Origin: Actinomycetospora succinea
GTDB taxonomy: Bacteria > Actinomycetota > Actinomycetes > Mycobacteriales > Pseudonocardiaceae
Assembly (NCBI RefSeq): GCF_004363095.1
Contig: NZ_SNYO01000002.1
Location: 558,001-622,000 of the forward strand
DNA length: 64,000 nucleotides
Direction: 5' to 3'
Position numbers and translations under genes: made by a program. This document shows positions 30,111 to 37,116 of the stretch, one piece after another. The notes beneath the pieces were generated by a model. That model ran no database searches, had not been told where the DNA came from, and saw only the letters and a list, made by a program, of their open reading frames with translations. Each line of letters begins with the position of its first letter. The first letter of the stretch is position 1.

Positions 30111-30142
30111 CGGCCGCCGGGACCCCTCGGTTCCGGCGGCCG
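30111..30142. terminator. bidirectional hairpin between ppa and the MFS gene
   Basis: Ten-bp perfect arms CGGCCGCCGG / CCGGCGGCCG, extended inward by GGGACC/GGTTCC with a wobble pair. It lies 9 nt after the ppa stop and 8 nt from the stop of the convergent MFS gene. The position fits a shared terminator. Confidence 0.7.
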
Positions 30143-30149
30143 TACGGCC

Positions 30150-32741
30150 TCAGCGCGCCGTGCGGGTGAGGTCGGCGTCTTCCCTGCGCTCCTCGTGGCG
30201 CCCCGGCGCCGTGGCCGGGCTCGGCGGCGTCACCGTCAGGTCGACGCCCGGCGTGCCGCTGCCGTCGACGACGACCTGCGTGCTGACCGGCGCGAACCCG
30301 CTCGCGGTGAGCATGTGCCGGCCCGGCGCGAGGTCGTCGAAGCGGAACCGGCCGTCGGGCCCCGTGACGGCCGAGGCCACCACGGCACCGTCGCGGCCGA
30401 CGAGCACCACCAGCGACTCCGGCACCGGCGCCCCGCCCGCGGCGCGGACCACGCCGGCGAGCGAGTAGCGCGCCGCCGGCACCGTGACGTCGGCGCGGGC
30501 GCCCTCGTCGCCGACCTCGACGCGCGTGGCGTGCGGCGCCCGGCCGGTCGCGAGGACGGTGAGCGTGTAGCCGCCGGGCTGGATCTCCCCGGCGTCCCAG
30601 AGGCCGTCGGCGTCGCTGCGGCGGACGCCGACCACCCCGCCCGCCCCGTCGGTGACGGTCACCGTGGCGCCGCCCACGGGCGTCCCGTCGACCTCGGTGA
30701 TGCGCCCGACCAGCGTGGCGACGCGGGCCAGCGCGACGTCGCGGCGCACGGGCACGCCGTCGACGGTGACGAGCTCGGCGAACGGCCGCCGGCGCGGGGA
30801 CGCGGCGATGAGCACGTAGGTGCCGGAGGCGGGGGCGACGAGGGTGTAGTCGCCGTGGTCGCCGAGACCCGTGCGCTGCACCGGGGCGCCGTCGAGCCCG
30901 TGCAGGGAGACCGTCACCTCGTCCTGCGCGGTGACCGGGCTGCCGCCCGTGCCGGTGATCCGGCCGCGGACGGTGGGGCCGGTCGGTGGTGCCGCGTGCG
31001 CGGGCTGCGCGGTGTCCGGGGGACCCCAGTCGGCGGCGGCCACGGGTGCCGCCGAGGCCGGCGCGTTCAGTGCGGCGGCGTCGCTCGCCGCGCTCTCGGC
31101 GTCGCGGGCCTGGATGCCTGACTGCGTGCGCAGCGGGACCTCGCGCAGGAACAGCACCAGCACGAACCCGACGGCGATCACGCAGCCGGCGATGAGGAAC
31201 ACGAGGTTCATCGCGTTCGAGAACCCGACCAGGTACGGCTCGGCCAGGCGCGGGTCCATCCGCTGCAGGACCGACGAGTCCTGGGCGACCTGCGCCGCCC
31301 CGGTGACCGGGTCGAACGCGACCTGGTTGGCCGGGTTCGCCAGCGCTGCGGGGTCGGTCAGGGCCGCGCGGAACCCCGGGGTCGGGGCGATGGCGGCGAA
31401 GGCGTCGCGGATGTCGTCGCCGACGGTGGAGAAGAGCACCGAGAGGAAGACGGCGACGCCGAGCGTGCCGCCCATCTGCCGGAAGAAGGTCGCCGACGCC
31501 GTCGCGACGCCCATGTCCTTGGCCGGGACGGCATTCTGCACCGCGAGCACGAGGGTCTGCATGCAGTTCCCGAGCCCGAGGCCGAACACGACCATCAGCA
31601 GCGCGATCTCCCAGTACGGGGTGTCGGCGTGCAGCCGGAAGTGGAACAGCAGCATGCCGACGGTCATCAGGAACAGGCCGATCACCGGGAAGATCTTGTA
31701 GCGGCCCGTCCGGCTGGTCAGCTGACCGGAGACGATCGAGGCGACCATGATCCCGCCGACCAGCGGGATCATCTGGAGGCCGGCCTGCGTCGGGTCGGCG
31801 CCGGTGACGATCTGCAGGTACTGCGGGACGATCGCGATACCGCCGAACATCCCGATGCCGGTGATGATCGCGATGATCGAGGTCAGGCTGAACACGCCGT
31901 TGCGGAACAGGCGCAGCGGCAGCAGCGCGTCGTCGCCGTACGCCCGCTCGGCGAGGTAGAAGGCGACGAGGCCGACGGCGCCGACGGCGTAGCAGACGAT
32001 CGCCGAGGTGGAGTCCCAGCCCCACTCGCGGCCCTGCTCGGCGACGATCAGCAGCGGCACCAGGGCGACGGCCAGCGCGGCGGCGCCGGGGAAGTCGAGC
32101 CGGTGCTCACGGCGGGTGTGGGGCAAGCGCAGCACGTTCCAGACGACGAGGAACGCGATGGCGCCGATCGGGACGTTGACGAGGAAGACCCAGCGCCACC
32201 CGGTGATGCCGAGGATCTCGTCCTGACCGGCCAGGAAGCCGCCGACGACCGGGCCGATGACGCTCGACGTGCCGAACACCGCGAGGAAGAAGCCCTGGTA
32301 GCGGGCACGTTCGCGCGGCGGGACGATGTCGCCGATGATCGTCAGGGCCAGCGACATGAGACCGCCGGCGCCGAGGCCCTGCACGGCGCGGAAGGCCGCG
32401 AGCTCGTACATCGACGTCGAGATCGTGCACAGCACCGAGCCGACGACGAACAGCGCGATCGCGATGAGGAAGAAAGGTCGGCGCCCGTAGAGGTCGGAGA
32501 GCTTGCCGTAGAGCGGCGTCGTGATCGTCGCGGTGATCAGGTACGCGGTGGTCGCCCACGCCTGGAGGTTCAGGCCCTGCAGGTCGTCGGCGATGGTGCG
32601 GATCGACGTCGAGACGATGTTCTGGTCCAGCGCGGCCAGGAACATGCCGAGCATCAGCCCGCTCAGGATCACCAGGATCTGGCGGTGGGTGAAGCCGGAG
32701 CTGCTGGTGGTGGGGGGCGCCGCGGTGGCGGGCGTGCTCAT
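30150..32741 (-). CDS. DHA2-type MFS transporter with three C-terminal carboxypeptidase-regulatory-like modules
   Basis: 863 residues. Residues ~20-535 are a 14-helix drug:H+ antiporter-2 (EmrB/QacA-like) domain with motif A GKLSDLYGRR (79-88) and motif C around VIGPVVGG (161-168). A long external loop (~440-505) lies before the last helix. Unusually, after a Pro/Ala linker come three ~80-residue beta modules (590-672, 673-757, 758-840) of the carboxypeptidase D regulatory/Cna-B-like type. By MFS topology they should be cytoplasmic. The first ends TYVLIAAS...VDGVPVRRDVALA, matching modules in the genes at 45569, 47390 and 48540. ATG 32741 overlaps the marR stop (ATGA), so the regulator and pump form an operon. 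Confidence 0.93.
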   Translation of the reverse strand: MSTPATAAPPTTSSSGFTHRQILVILSGLMLGMFLAALDQNIVSTSIRTIADDLQGLNLQAWATTAYLITATITTPLYGKLSDLYGRRPFFLIAIALFVVGSVLCTISTSMYELAAFRAVQGLGAGGLMSLALTIIGDIVPPRERARYQGFFLAVFGTSSVIGPVVGGFLAGQDEILGITGWRWVFLVNVPIGAIAFLVVWNVLRLPHTRREHRLDFPGAAALAVALVPLLIVAEQGREWGWDSTSAIVCYAVGAVGLVAFYLAERAYGDDALLPLRLFRNGVFSLTSIIAIITGIGMFGGIAIVPQYLQIVTGADPTQAGLQMIPLVGGIMVASIVSGQLTSRTGRYKIFPVIGLFLMTVGMLLFHFRLHADTPYWEIALLMVVFGLGLGNCMQTLVLAVQNAVPAKDMGVATASATFFRQMGGTLGVAVFLSVLFSTVGDDIRDAFAAIAPTPGFRAALTDPAALANPANQVAFDPVTGAAQVAQDSSVLQRMDPRLAEPYLVGFSNAMNLVFLIAGCVIAVGFVLVLFLREVPLRTQSGIQARDAESAASDAAALNAPASAAPVAAADWGPPDTAQPAHAAPPTGPTVRGRITGTGGSPVTAQDEVTVSLHGLDGAPVQRTGLGDHGDYTLVAPASGTYVLIAASPRRRPFAELVTVDGVPVRRDVALARVATLVGRITEVDGTPVGGATVTVTDGAGGVVGVRRSDADGLWDAGEIQPGGYTLTVLATGRAPHATRVEVGDEGARADVTVPAARYSLAGVVRAAGGAPVPESLVVLVGRDGAVVASAVTGPDGRFRFDDLAPGRHMLTASGFAPVSTQVVVDGSGTPGVDLTVTPPSPATAPGRHEERREDADLTRTAR

Positions 32742-33259
32742 GAGGCCTCCTGGCCGCGCACGGCGGCCGACGGCGGGGTGGGGGCGTGGTGGTCCTCGAG
32801 GTCGCCGGCCAGCTGCTCGAGCAGTTCGACGAGGCGGACGCGGTCGGCCTCGTCCCAGTACTCGGTCATGGCGCCGATCTCGCGGTTGCGGCGGTCGCGG
32901 TTGGCGTGGAACACGCGCAGGCCCTCGTCGGTGGGCGCCAGCAGGGTCGCGCGGCCGTCCTCGGGATCGGGGCGGCGCTCGACCAGCCCGGCGCGGACCA
33001 GGCCGGCGACCTGCCGGCTGACCGTGGAGGGGTCCGAGTGCACGGACTCGGCGAGCGCGTTCGACCGGCGCGGGCCCTCGAGCACGAGGCGGGCGAGCAG
33101 CACGTACGCGGCGCGCTCGACCCCGTCGGGGCCGACGGACTTCCCGGCCTTCGCCCGCTCGACCGCGCGCATGACGCGGATGAGCTGGTGCCCGAGGCGG
33201 TCGGACACGAGCCAGCGGTCGTCCACCCCCGGGGGCGCCGGGAGCCGGGGTGATTCCAT
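32738..33259 (-). CDS. MarR family transcriptional regulator
   Basis: 173 residues from ATG 33259. Winged helix-turn-helix with the typical RSNALAESVHSDPSTVSRQVAGLVRAG recognition region followed by the wing VERRPDPEDGRATLLAPTDEG. It is co-transcribed with, and overlaps, the MFS pump gene, so it most likely represses the pump and itself until a ligand binds. Two TTGTAC-containing elements lie directly before its start, a plausible self-operator. Frames extending further upstream run through those elements and are rejected. Confidence 0.92.
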   Translation of the reverse strand: MESPRLPAPPGVDDRWLVSDRLGHQLIRVMRAVERAKAGKSVGPDGVERAAYVLLARLVLEGPRRSNALAESVHSDPSTVSRQVAGLVRAGLVERRPDPEDGRATLLAPTDEGLRVFHANRDRRNREIGAMTEYWDEADRVRLVELLEQLAGDLEDHHAPTPPSAAVRGQEAS

Positions 33260-33292
33260 TGCATGCTCCGTACAATCGGTTGCTGCGTACAA
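33259..33292 (-). promoter_or_regulatory. candidate MarR operator with two TTGTACG-AGCA repeats
   Basis: Read on the minus strand, TTGTACGCAGCA and TTGTACGGAGCA are direct repeats separated by 5 nt, immediately before the marR ATG. Each is followed within 0-3 nt by a dyad-completing AA (for example TTGTACGCAGCAA). A third related 13-mer, TTGTACTATCCAA, precedes the stand-alone module gene at 45450. Confidence 0.5.
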
Positions 33293-33395
33293 GCATGCGC
33301 CCGCGACAGCAACGAACGCCAGCCGGGTCCCCCCGACGAGCACGTCACACTCGCCGGGTCACCCGCCCGGGGTCCGCGCCGGTCCTTGCTGTTCT

Positions 33396-33416
33396 GAGCG
33401 AAGGGCACCTTGGCTC
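33396..33416. repeat. inverted repeat in the marR/crotonase divergent region
   Basis: GAGCGAAGG and CCTTGGCTC form a 9-bp dyad with one mismatch around a 3-nt centre. It is part of a 293-nt intergenic region between marR and the crotonase gene that also holds the nested palindrome at 33461-33523. Confidence 0.4.
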
Positions 33417-33460
33417 GGATAGACGGGCGGCGGGCGCCCCTCGCCGGAACGCCGAGCGCA

Positions 33461-33523
33461 AGATCTGGATGCGTGGAGCGTGCGCTCCGCTGAGCGGAAC
33501 GATCGCTCCACGAACACAGATCT
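33461..33523. repeat. 63-bp nested, symmetrically spaced palindrome upstream of the crotonase gene
   Basis: Arms nest as AGATCT, then CGTGGAGCG, then TCCGCT around a central G, with mirror-image arms AGCGGA, CGCTCCACG and AGATCT. Each pair of arms is separated by exactly 5 nt on both sides. It ends 29 nt before the crotonase start. It could be an operator array or a transcript structure. Confidence 0.55.
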
Positions 33524-33552
33524 CCGTCCCGCGAGCCCTACGGTGTCGGGTC

Positions 33553-34332
33553 GTGGAGAGCGAGCGCGTCACCTACGAGCGCGACGGGCACGTCGCGACG
33601 ATCACCTACTCCCGCCCGGAGAAGCTCAACGCCATCGACGGGGCGATGCGCGCCGGGCTCAACGAGGCGTTCGACGAGTTCCGCGCCGACGACGAGGCGT
33701 GGGTCGGGATCGTGACCGGCGAGGGGCGCGCGTTCTGCGTCGGCGCGGACGCCCGCGGCGAGGGCAACCCGGCCGGCGACTTCCCCGGCTCGTTCTGGGA
33801 GCGCCCGACCGTGAACTCCTTCGAGAGCGGCTGGGAGATCTACAAGCCGGTGATCGCCGCGGTGAACGGGCACTGTCTGGGCTACGGGCTGACGCTCGTG
33901 ACCTGGTGCGACCTGGTCATCGCCAGCGAGAACGCCACGTTCGGCTTCCCCGAGGTCCGGCTCGGCATCCCGACGATCGTCGGCGCGATCCGCCTGCCGC
34001 AGCGCATCGGCTGGCAGCCGGCGATGGAGCTGCTGCTGACCGGCGAGCGGGTCGACGCCGAGCGGGCGCGCGAGATGGGCCTGGTCTCGCGGGTCGTGGC
34101 GCACGACGACCTCATGCCCGAGGCCCGCGCGCTGGCCGACCGTCTGCTCGCCGGCGCACCGTTGGCCCAGCGCGCCATCAAGGAGATGGCGCGCCGGGCC
34201 CCGGACCTCGGCCAGACCGAGGCGATCCGGTTCGGCGAGACCATGCGCCGCGTCGCCGGAGCGACCGAAGACGCCGCCGAAGGCGCGGCGGCCGCGCGGG
34301 AGAAGCGCGAGCCCCGCTGGCAGGGCAAGTGA
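33553..34332 (+). CDS. enoyl-CoA hydratase/isomerase (crotonase) family protein
   Basis: 259-residue crotonase-fold protein. Oxyanion-hole segments FCVGADARG (61-69) and GHCLGYGLTL (107-116) and the second catalytic glutamate in FPEVRLG (E134) are present. The first catalytic glutamate of true hydratases (position of rat Glu144) appears to be Thr114, so the reaction may differ, for example isomerase or another acyl-CoA reaction. GTG 33553 is the start that gives the normal crotonase N-terminus VTYERDGHVATITYSRPEKLNA; the ribosome site is weak. The substrate is unknown. It lies near thiolase and MaoC genes on the opposite strand. Confidence 0.9.
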   Translation: MESERVTYERDGHVATITYSRPEKLNAIDGAMRAGLNEAFDEFRADDEAWVGIVTGEGRAFCVGADARGEGNPAGDFPGSFWERPTVNSFESGWEIYKPVIAAVNGHCLGYGLTLVTWCDLVIASENATFGFPEVRLGIPTIVGAIRLPQRIGWQPAMELLLTGERVDAERAREMGLVSRVVAHDDLMPEARALADRLLAGAPLAQRAIKEMARRAPDLGQTEAIRFGETMRRVAGATEDAAEGAAAAREKREPRWQGK

Positions 34333-34344
34333 GGTGCGCTGCGC

Positions 34345-34392
34345 GCAGGTGAGCAGTTTGGACGGCTATAGCCGTCCAAACTGCTCACCTGC
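34345..34392. repeat. 48-bp perfect palindrome (left copy) before the AbiEi-like gene
   Basis: The two 24-nt halves are exact reverse complements, with the centre at CTA|TAG and the core GTGAGCAGTTTGGACGGC. It starts 12 nt after the crotonase stop. A near-identical palindrome occurs at 35382-35421 on the other side of the AbiEi-like gene. As RNA it would make a very stable hairpin, so a terminator role is possible; there is no U-tract. Confidence 0.85.
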
Positions 34393-34437
34393 CGAAGGCA
34401 CCGGATCCGGCGGGCCGGGCGCTGCGTCGAACCCGGT

Positions 34438-35385
34438 ATGGAGGATCCCGAGGACTGGGTGCGTCTCGTGCGGGCGCAGGACGGCCTAGTGACGCGTCGG
34501 CAGGCACACGAGCACGGAGTGACAGACCACCAGATCGCCGCGCACATCGCCGGTGGTCGCTGGAACCTGCGCAAGCCCGGCGTGCTGGCGACGTTCACCG
34601 GCCCGCTGACGCCCGCGGCGCGGAGGCGGGCGGCGCTGCTGTTCGTGCCCGGGCCAGCGGCTCTGAGTCACGCGTCGGCCGCTGCGGTGCTGGGCCTGCG
34701 GCGTGAGGACGAGACGGGGCCGGTGCACGTCGCCGTGCCCTACGGCTCGTCGGCCCGGGGATGCGACGGGGTGGTGATCCACCGGTCCCGCGCCTTCGGT
34801 CACATCGTCGTCGACGACGACCCGCCACTCGTGAGCAAGGCGCACACCATCGTCGACCTCGCCGTCGAGGCCTCTTCGGCGCGGCAGGCGATGCGCACCT
34901 TCACCGCCCTGGCCGCGGGCCACCGGGTGGCCGCCGAGGACCTCGAGAAGGCCATCGAGCTCCGCCGTCCCCGTCGCTACCGGCGCCCGCTCCGCGATGC
35001 GGTCGCGCTCCTGCGCGACGGTGTCGGGTCGATCCTCGAGACGGACTGGGCGCTCGACGTCGAGCGGGCGCACGGACTCCCGGCACCGACGAGACAGTTC
35101 CCCGTCATCGTGGAGGGACGGTGGCGCTTCGAGGACCTCCTCTATGCGCTGCCGCTCGGCGTCCTGGTGGTCCGTCTCGACGGGTGGCGCGCCCACGCGG
35201 ACAGCCGCACGGCGCGGATCGACCGCGCCCGCGACAACGCCGCCGAGCTCGCCCACCGTGCTCGCATGGTGTTCGGCTGGGAGGAGGTCCACCACGAGCC
35301 GTGCACCACGACGGCGCTCGTCGCCGTGCGGATGCGCGAGCTCGGCTGGGACGGCGAGGTCCAGCGGTGCACGAGGTGCTCGTGA
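34438..35385 (+). CDS. AbiEi-antitoxin-like N-terminal domain protein with DUF559-like C-terminus
   Basis: 315 residues from ATG 34438. The N-terminus (VRLVRAQDGLVTRRQAHEHGVTDHQIAAHIAGGRW) is the winged-helix AbiEi type-IV antitoxin domain, followed by the usual middle domain (LSHASAAAVLGL ... VHVAVPYG). The C-terminal ~110 residues (SILETDWALDVERAHGLPAPTRQFPVIVEGRW ... VVRLDGWRAH) resemble the DUF559/Vsr-like fold found in many actinobacterial relatives. No AbiEii nucleotidyltransferase toxin is adjacent, so a working toxin-antitoxin pair is not supported. Both ends of the gene are bracketed by near-identical palindromes, the right one overlapping its stop codon. Confidence 0.82.
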   Translation: MEDPEDWVRLVRAQDGLVTRRQAHEHGVTDHQIAAHIAGGRWNLRKPGVLATFTGPLTPAARRRAALLFVPGPAALSHASAAAVLGLRREDETGPVHVAVPYGSSARGCDGVVIHRSRAFGHIVVDDDPPLVSKAHTIVDLAVEASSARQAMRTFTALAAGHRVAAEDLEKAIELRRPRRYRRPLRDAVALLRDGVGSILETDWALDVERAHGLPAPTRQFPVIVEGRWRFEDLLYALPLGVLVVRLDGWRAHADSRTARIDRARDNAAELAHRARMVFGWEEVHHEPCTTTALVAVRMRELGWDGEVQRCTRCS

Positions 35386-35421
35386 GCAGTATGGACGGCG
35401 ATAGCCGTCCATACTGCTCAC
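35382..35421. repeat. palindrome (right copy) overlapping the stop of the AbiEi-like gene
   Basis: Perfect 18-bp arms GTGAGCAGTATGGACGGC and its reverse complement flank a GATA loop. Compared with the left copy (34345-34392), one T in the left arm is A and the opposite A is T, a compensatory pair. The gene's TGA (35383-35385) lies in the left arm. It ends 8 nt from the stop of the convergent thiolase gene, so it could also serve as a bidirectional terminator. Confidence 0.85.
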
Positions 35422-35428
35422 CTGCGCG

Positions 35429-36640
35429 TCAGCGCACCCGCTCGAACACCGCCGCGAGGCCCTGGCCGCCGCCGATGCACATCGTCTCGAGGCCGTAGCG
35501 CGCCTCGCGGCGGTCCATCTCGCGCACCATCGTCGTCAGGATCCGCACCCCCGTGGCGCCGACCGGGTGCCCCAGGCTGATGCCCGAGCCGTTCGGGTTC
35601 ACGCGCTCGTCGGTGACGAGGTCGATCCCCCACTCCCGGCCGACCCCGAGCGCCTGGGCGGCGAACGCCTCGTTCAGCTCGATGATGTCCAGGTCGGCCA
35701 GCGTCAGGCCCGCCCGCGACAGAGCAGCTTCGGAAGCCGGCACCGGCCCGATCCCCATCACCTCGGGCCCCACACCCGCCAGGCCCCACGACACCAGCCG
35801 CGCCAGGGGCAGCAGCCCGAGCTCCGCGGCCTTCTCCGGCGTCGTCACGATGCACACCGCGGCGCCGTCGTTCTGCCCCGAGGCGTTGCCCGCCGTGACC
35901 GTCGCGTCCGGGTCCTGCTTGCCCATGATCGGGCGCAGCTTCTCCAGCGACTCCAGCGACGCGTCCGGGCGGATGTGCTCGTCGGCGTCGACGATCGTGT
36001 CCGACTTGCGCCCCGGCACCGTCACCGGCACCAGCTCGTCGGCGAACCGGCCGTCCTTGACCGCCGCGGTCGCCTTCTCGTGCGAGCGCACCGCGAGGCG
36101 GTCCTGCTCCTCGCGGCCGATCGAGTACCGCTGGCGCACGTTCTCGGCGGTCTCGATCATCCCGCCCCACACCGGGTGGTTCCGCCCGCCGGCGTGCACA
36201 CGCCCTTCGGCGAGAGCGTCCTTCATCGAGAACCCACCGGCCTTGGTCCCCCACCGGGGCGCCTGGCTGTAGTAGGTCGCGCCGGACATCGACTCCGCGC
36301 CCCCGGCGAGCACCAGCGACGCCCCGCCGGTCTGCACCGCCATCGCCGCGTAGAGCACCGCCTGCAGCCCCGACCCGCAGCGCCGGTCCACCTGGATGCC
36401 CGGCACCGTCACCTCGAGGCCCGCGTCCAGCGCCGCCACGCGGCCGATCGCCGGCGCGTCCATCGTCGGGTAGCAGTGCCCGAACGCGACGTCGTCGACG
36501 TCCTCGGCGTTCAGACCGGTCCGCGCCACGAGCTCGCGGATCACCGTCGCCCCCAGTTCCTGGGGCGCCACGTCGCGCAGCGCACCCCCGAACCCGCCCA
36601 CCGGCGTCCGCAGGGGCTCACAGATCACCGCATCGACCAC
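35429..36640 (-). CDS. thiolase (acetyl-CoA C-acetyltransferase family)
   Basis: 403-residue thiolase. Acyl-accepting Cys88 in DRRCGSGLQAV, His358 in GHPVGATG and the second catalytic cysteine in CIGGGQG (C388) are intact, as is NEAFAAQ. It performs Claisen condensation or thiolysis of 3-ketoacyl-CoA. The GTG at 36640 is preceded by GGAGG at good spacing; longer frames enter the MaoC gene. It is the last gene of a tight LLM oxidoreductase-MaoC-thiolase operon, suggesting a dedicated acyl-CoA degradation or remodelling route. Confidence 0.95.
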   Translation of the reverse strand: MVDAVICEPLRTPVGGFGGALRDVAPQELGATVIRELVARTGLNAEDVDDVAFGHCYPTMDAPAIGRVAALDAGLEVTVPGIQVDRRCGSGLQAVLYAAMAVQTGGASLVLAGGAESMSGATYYSQAPRWGTKAGGFSMKDALAEGRVHAGGRNHPVWGGMIETAENVRQRYSIGREEQDRLAVRSHEKATAAVKDGRFADELVPVTVPGRKSDTIVDADEHIRPDASLESLEKLRPIMGKQDPDATVTAGNASGQNDGAAVCIVTTPEKAAELGLLPLARLVSWGLAGVGPEVMGIGPVPASEAALSRAGLTLADLDIIELNEAFAAQALGVGREWGIDLVTDERVNPNGSGISLGHPVGATGVRILTTMVREMDRREARYGLETMCIGGGQGLAAVFERVR

Positions 36641-36654
36641 GGCAAGGACCTCCT

Positions 36655-37107
36655 CTAGAGCGCGTACCGCAGGATGACCTCGGCGACGCACGCCGGCTTG
36701 GGCCACCCCTCGATCTCCACCGTCCCCCCGATGGTGGCCTGCACACCGTTCGGCACGTCGGTGACGTCCACCAGGCGGCAGTGACCTCGCACACGGCTGG
36801 GCACGGGGACGGGCGCCGGGAACCGCACCTTGTTCAGGCCGTAGTTCACGGTCATCGACACCCCCTTCACCTCGAAGGTGTCCCAGCCGAACTTCGGCAT
36901 GAGGGCGACGGTGAGGAAGCCGTGCGCGACGGTCTTCCCGAACGGGCCCTGCGCGGCGGCCTCGGGGTCGACGTGGATCCACTGATGGTCGTCGGTGGCG
37001 TCGGCGAAGATGTCGACGCGGTGCTGGTCGACGGTGACCCACTCGCTCGTGCCGAGATCCTCCCCCACGGCAGCCCGCAGCTCATCGACGTCGGCGAACA
37101 CACGCAT
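36655..37107 (-). CDS. MaoC-like hot-dog dehydratase
   Basis: 150-residue hot-dog fold protein of the MaoC/R-hydratase family, which hydrates enoyl-CoA. The catalytic stretch FADATDDHQWIHVDPEAA contains the Asp and His of the hydratase-2 motif, followed by GPFGKTVAHGFLTVALMP. ATG 37107. It is 9 nt after the LLM oxidoreductase stop and 14 nt before the thiolase start, so the three are one transcript. Confidence 0.94.
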   Translation of the reverse strand: MRVFADVDELRAAVGEDLGTSEWVTVDQHRVDIFADATDDHQWIHVDPEAAAQGPFGKTVAHGFLTVALMPKFGWDTFEVKGVSMTVNYGLNKVRFPAPVPVPSRVRGHCRLVDVTDVPNGVQATIGGTVEIEGWPKPACVAEVILRYAL

Positions 37108-37116
37108 CGGGCACCC

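Noticed and set aside
34438..35385. Complete AbiE type-IV toxin-antitoxin system
   Set aside because: Only the AbiEi-like protein is present. Neighbours are crotonase and thiolase genes and there is no AbiEii nucleotidyltransferase.
34345..35421. CRISPR array or IS element ends
   Set aside because: Only two palindromes separated by ~1 kb of ordinary coding sequence, with no regular spacers, no transposase and no visible target duplication.
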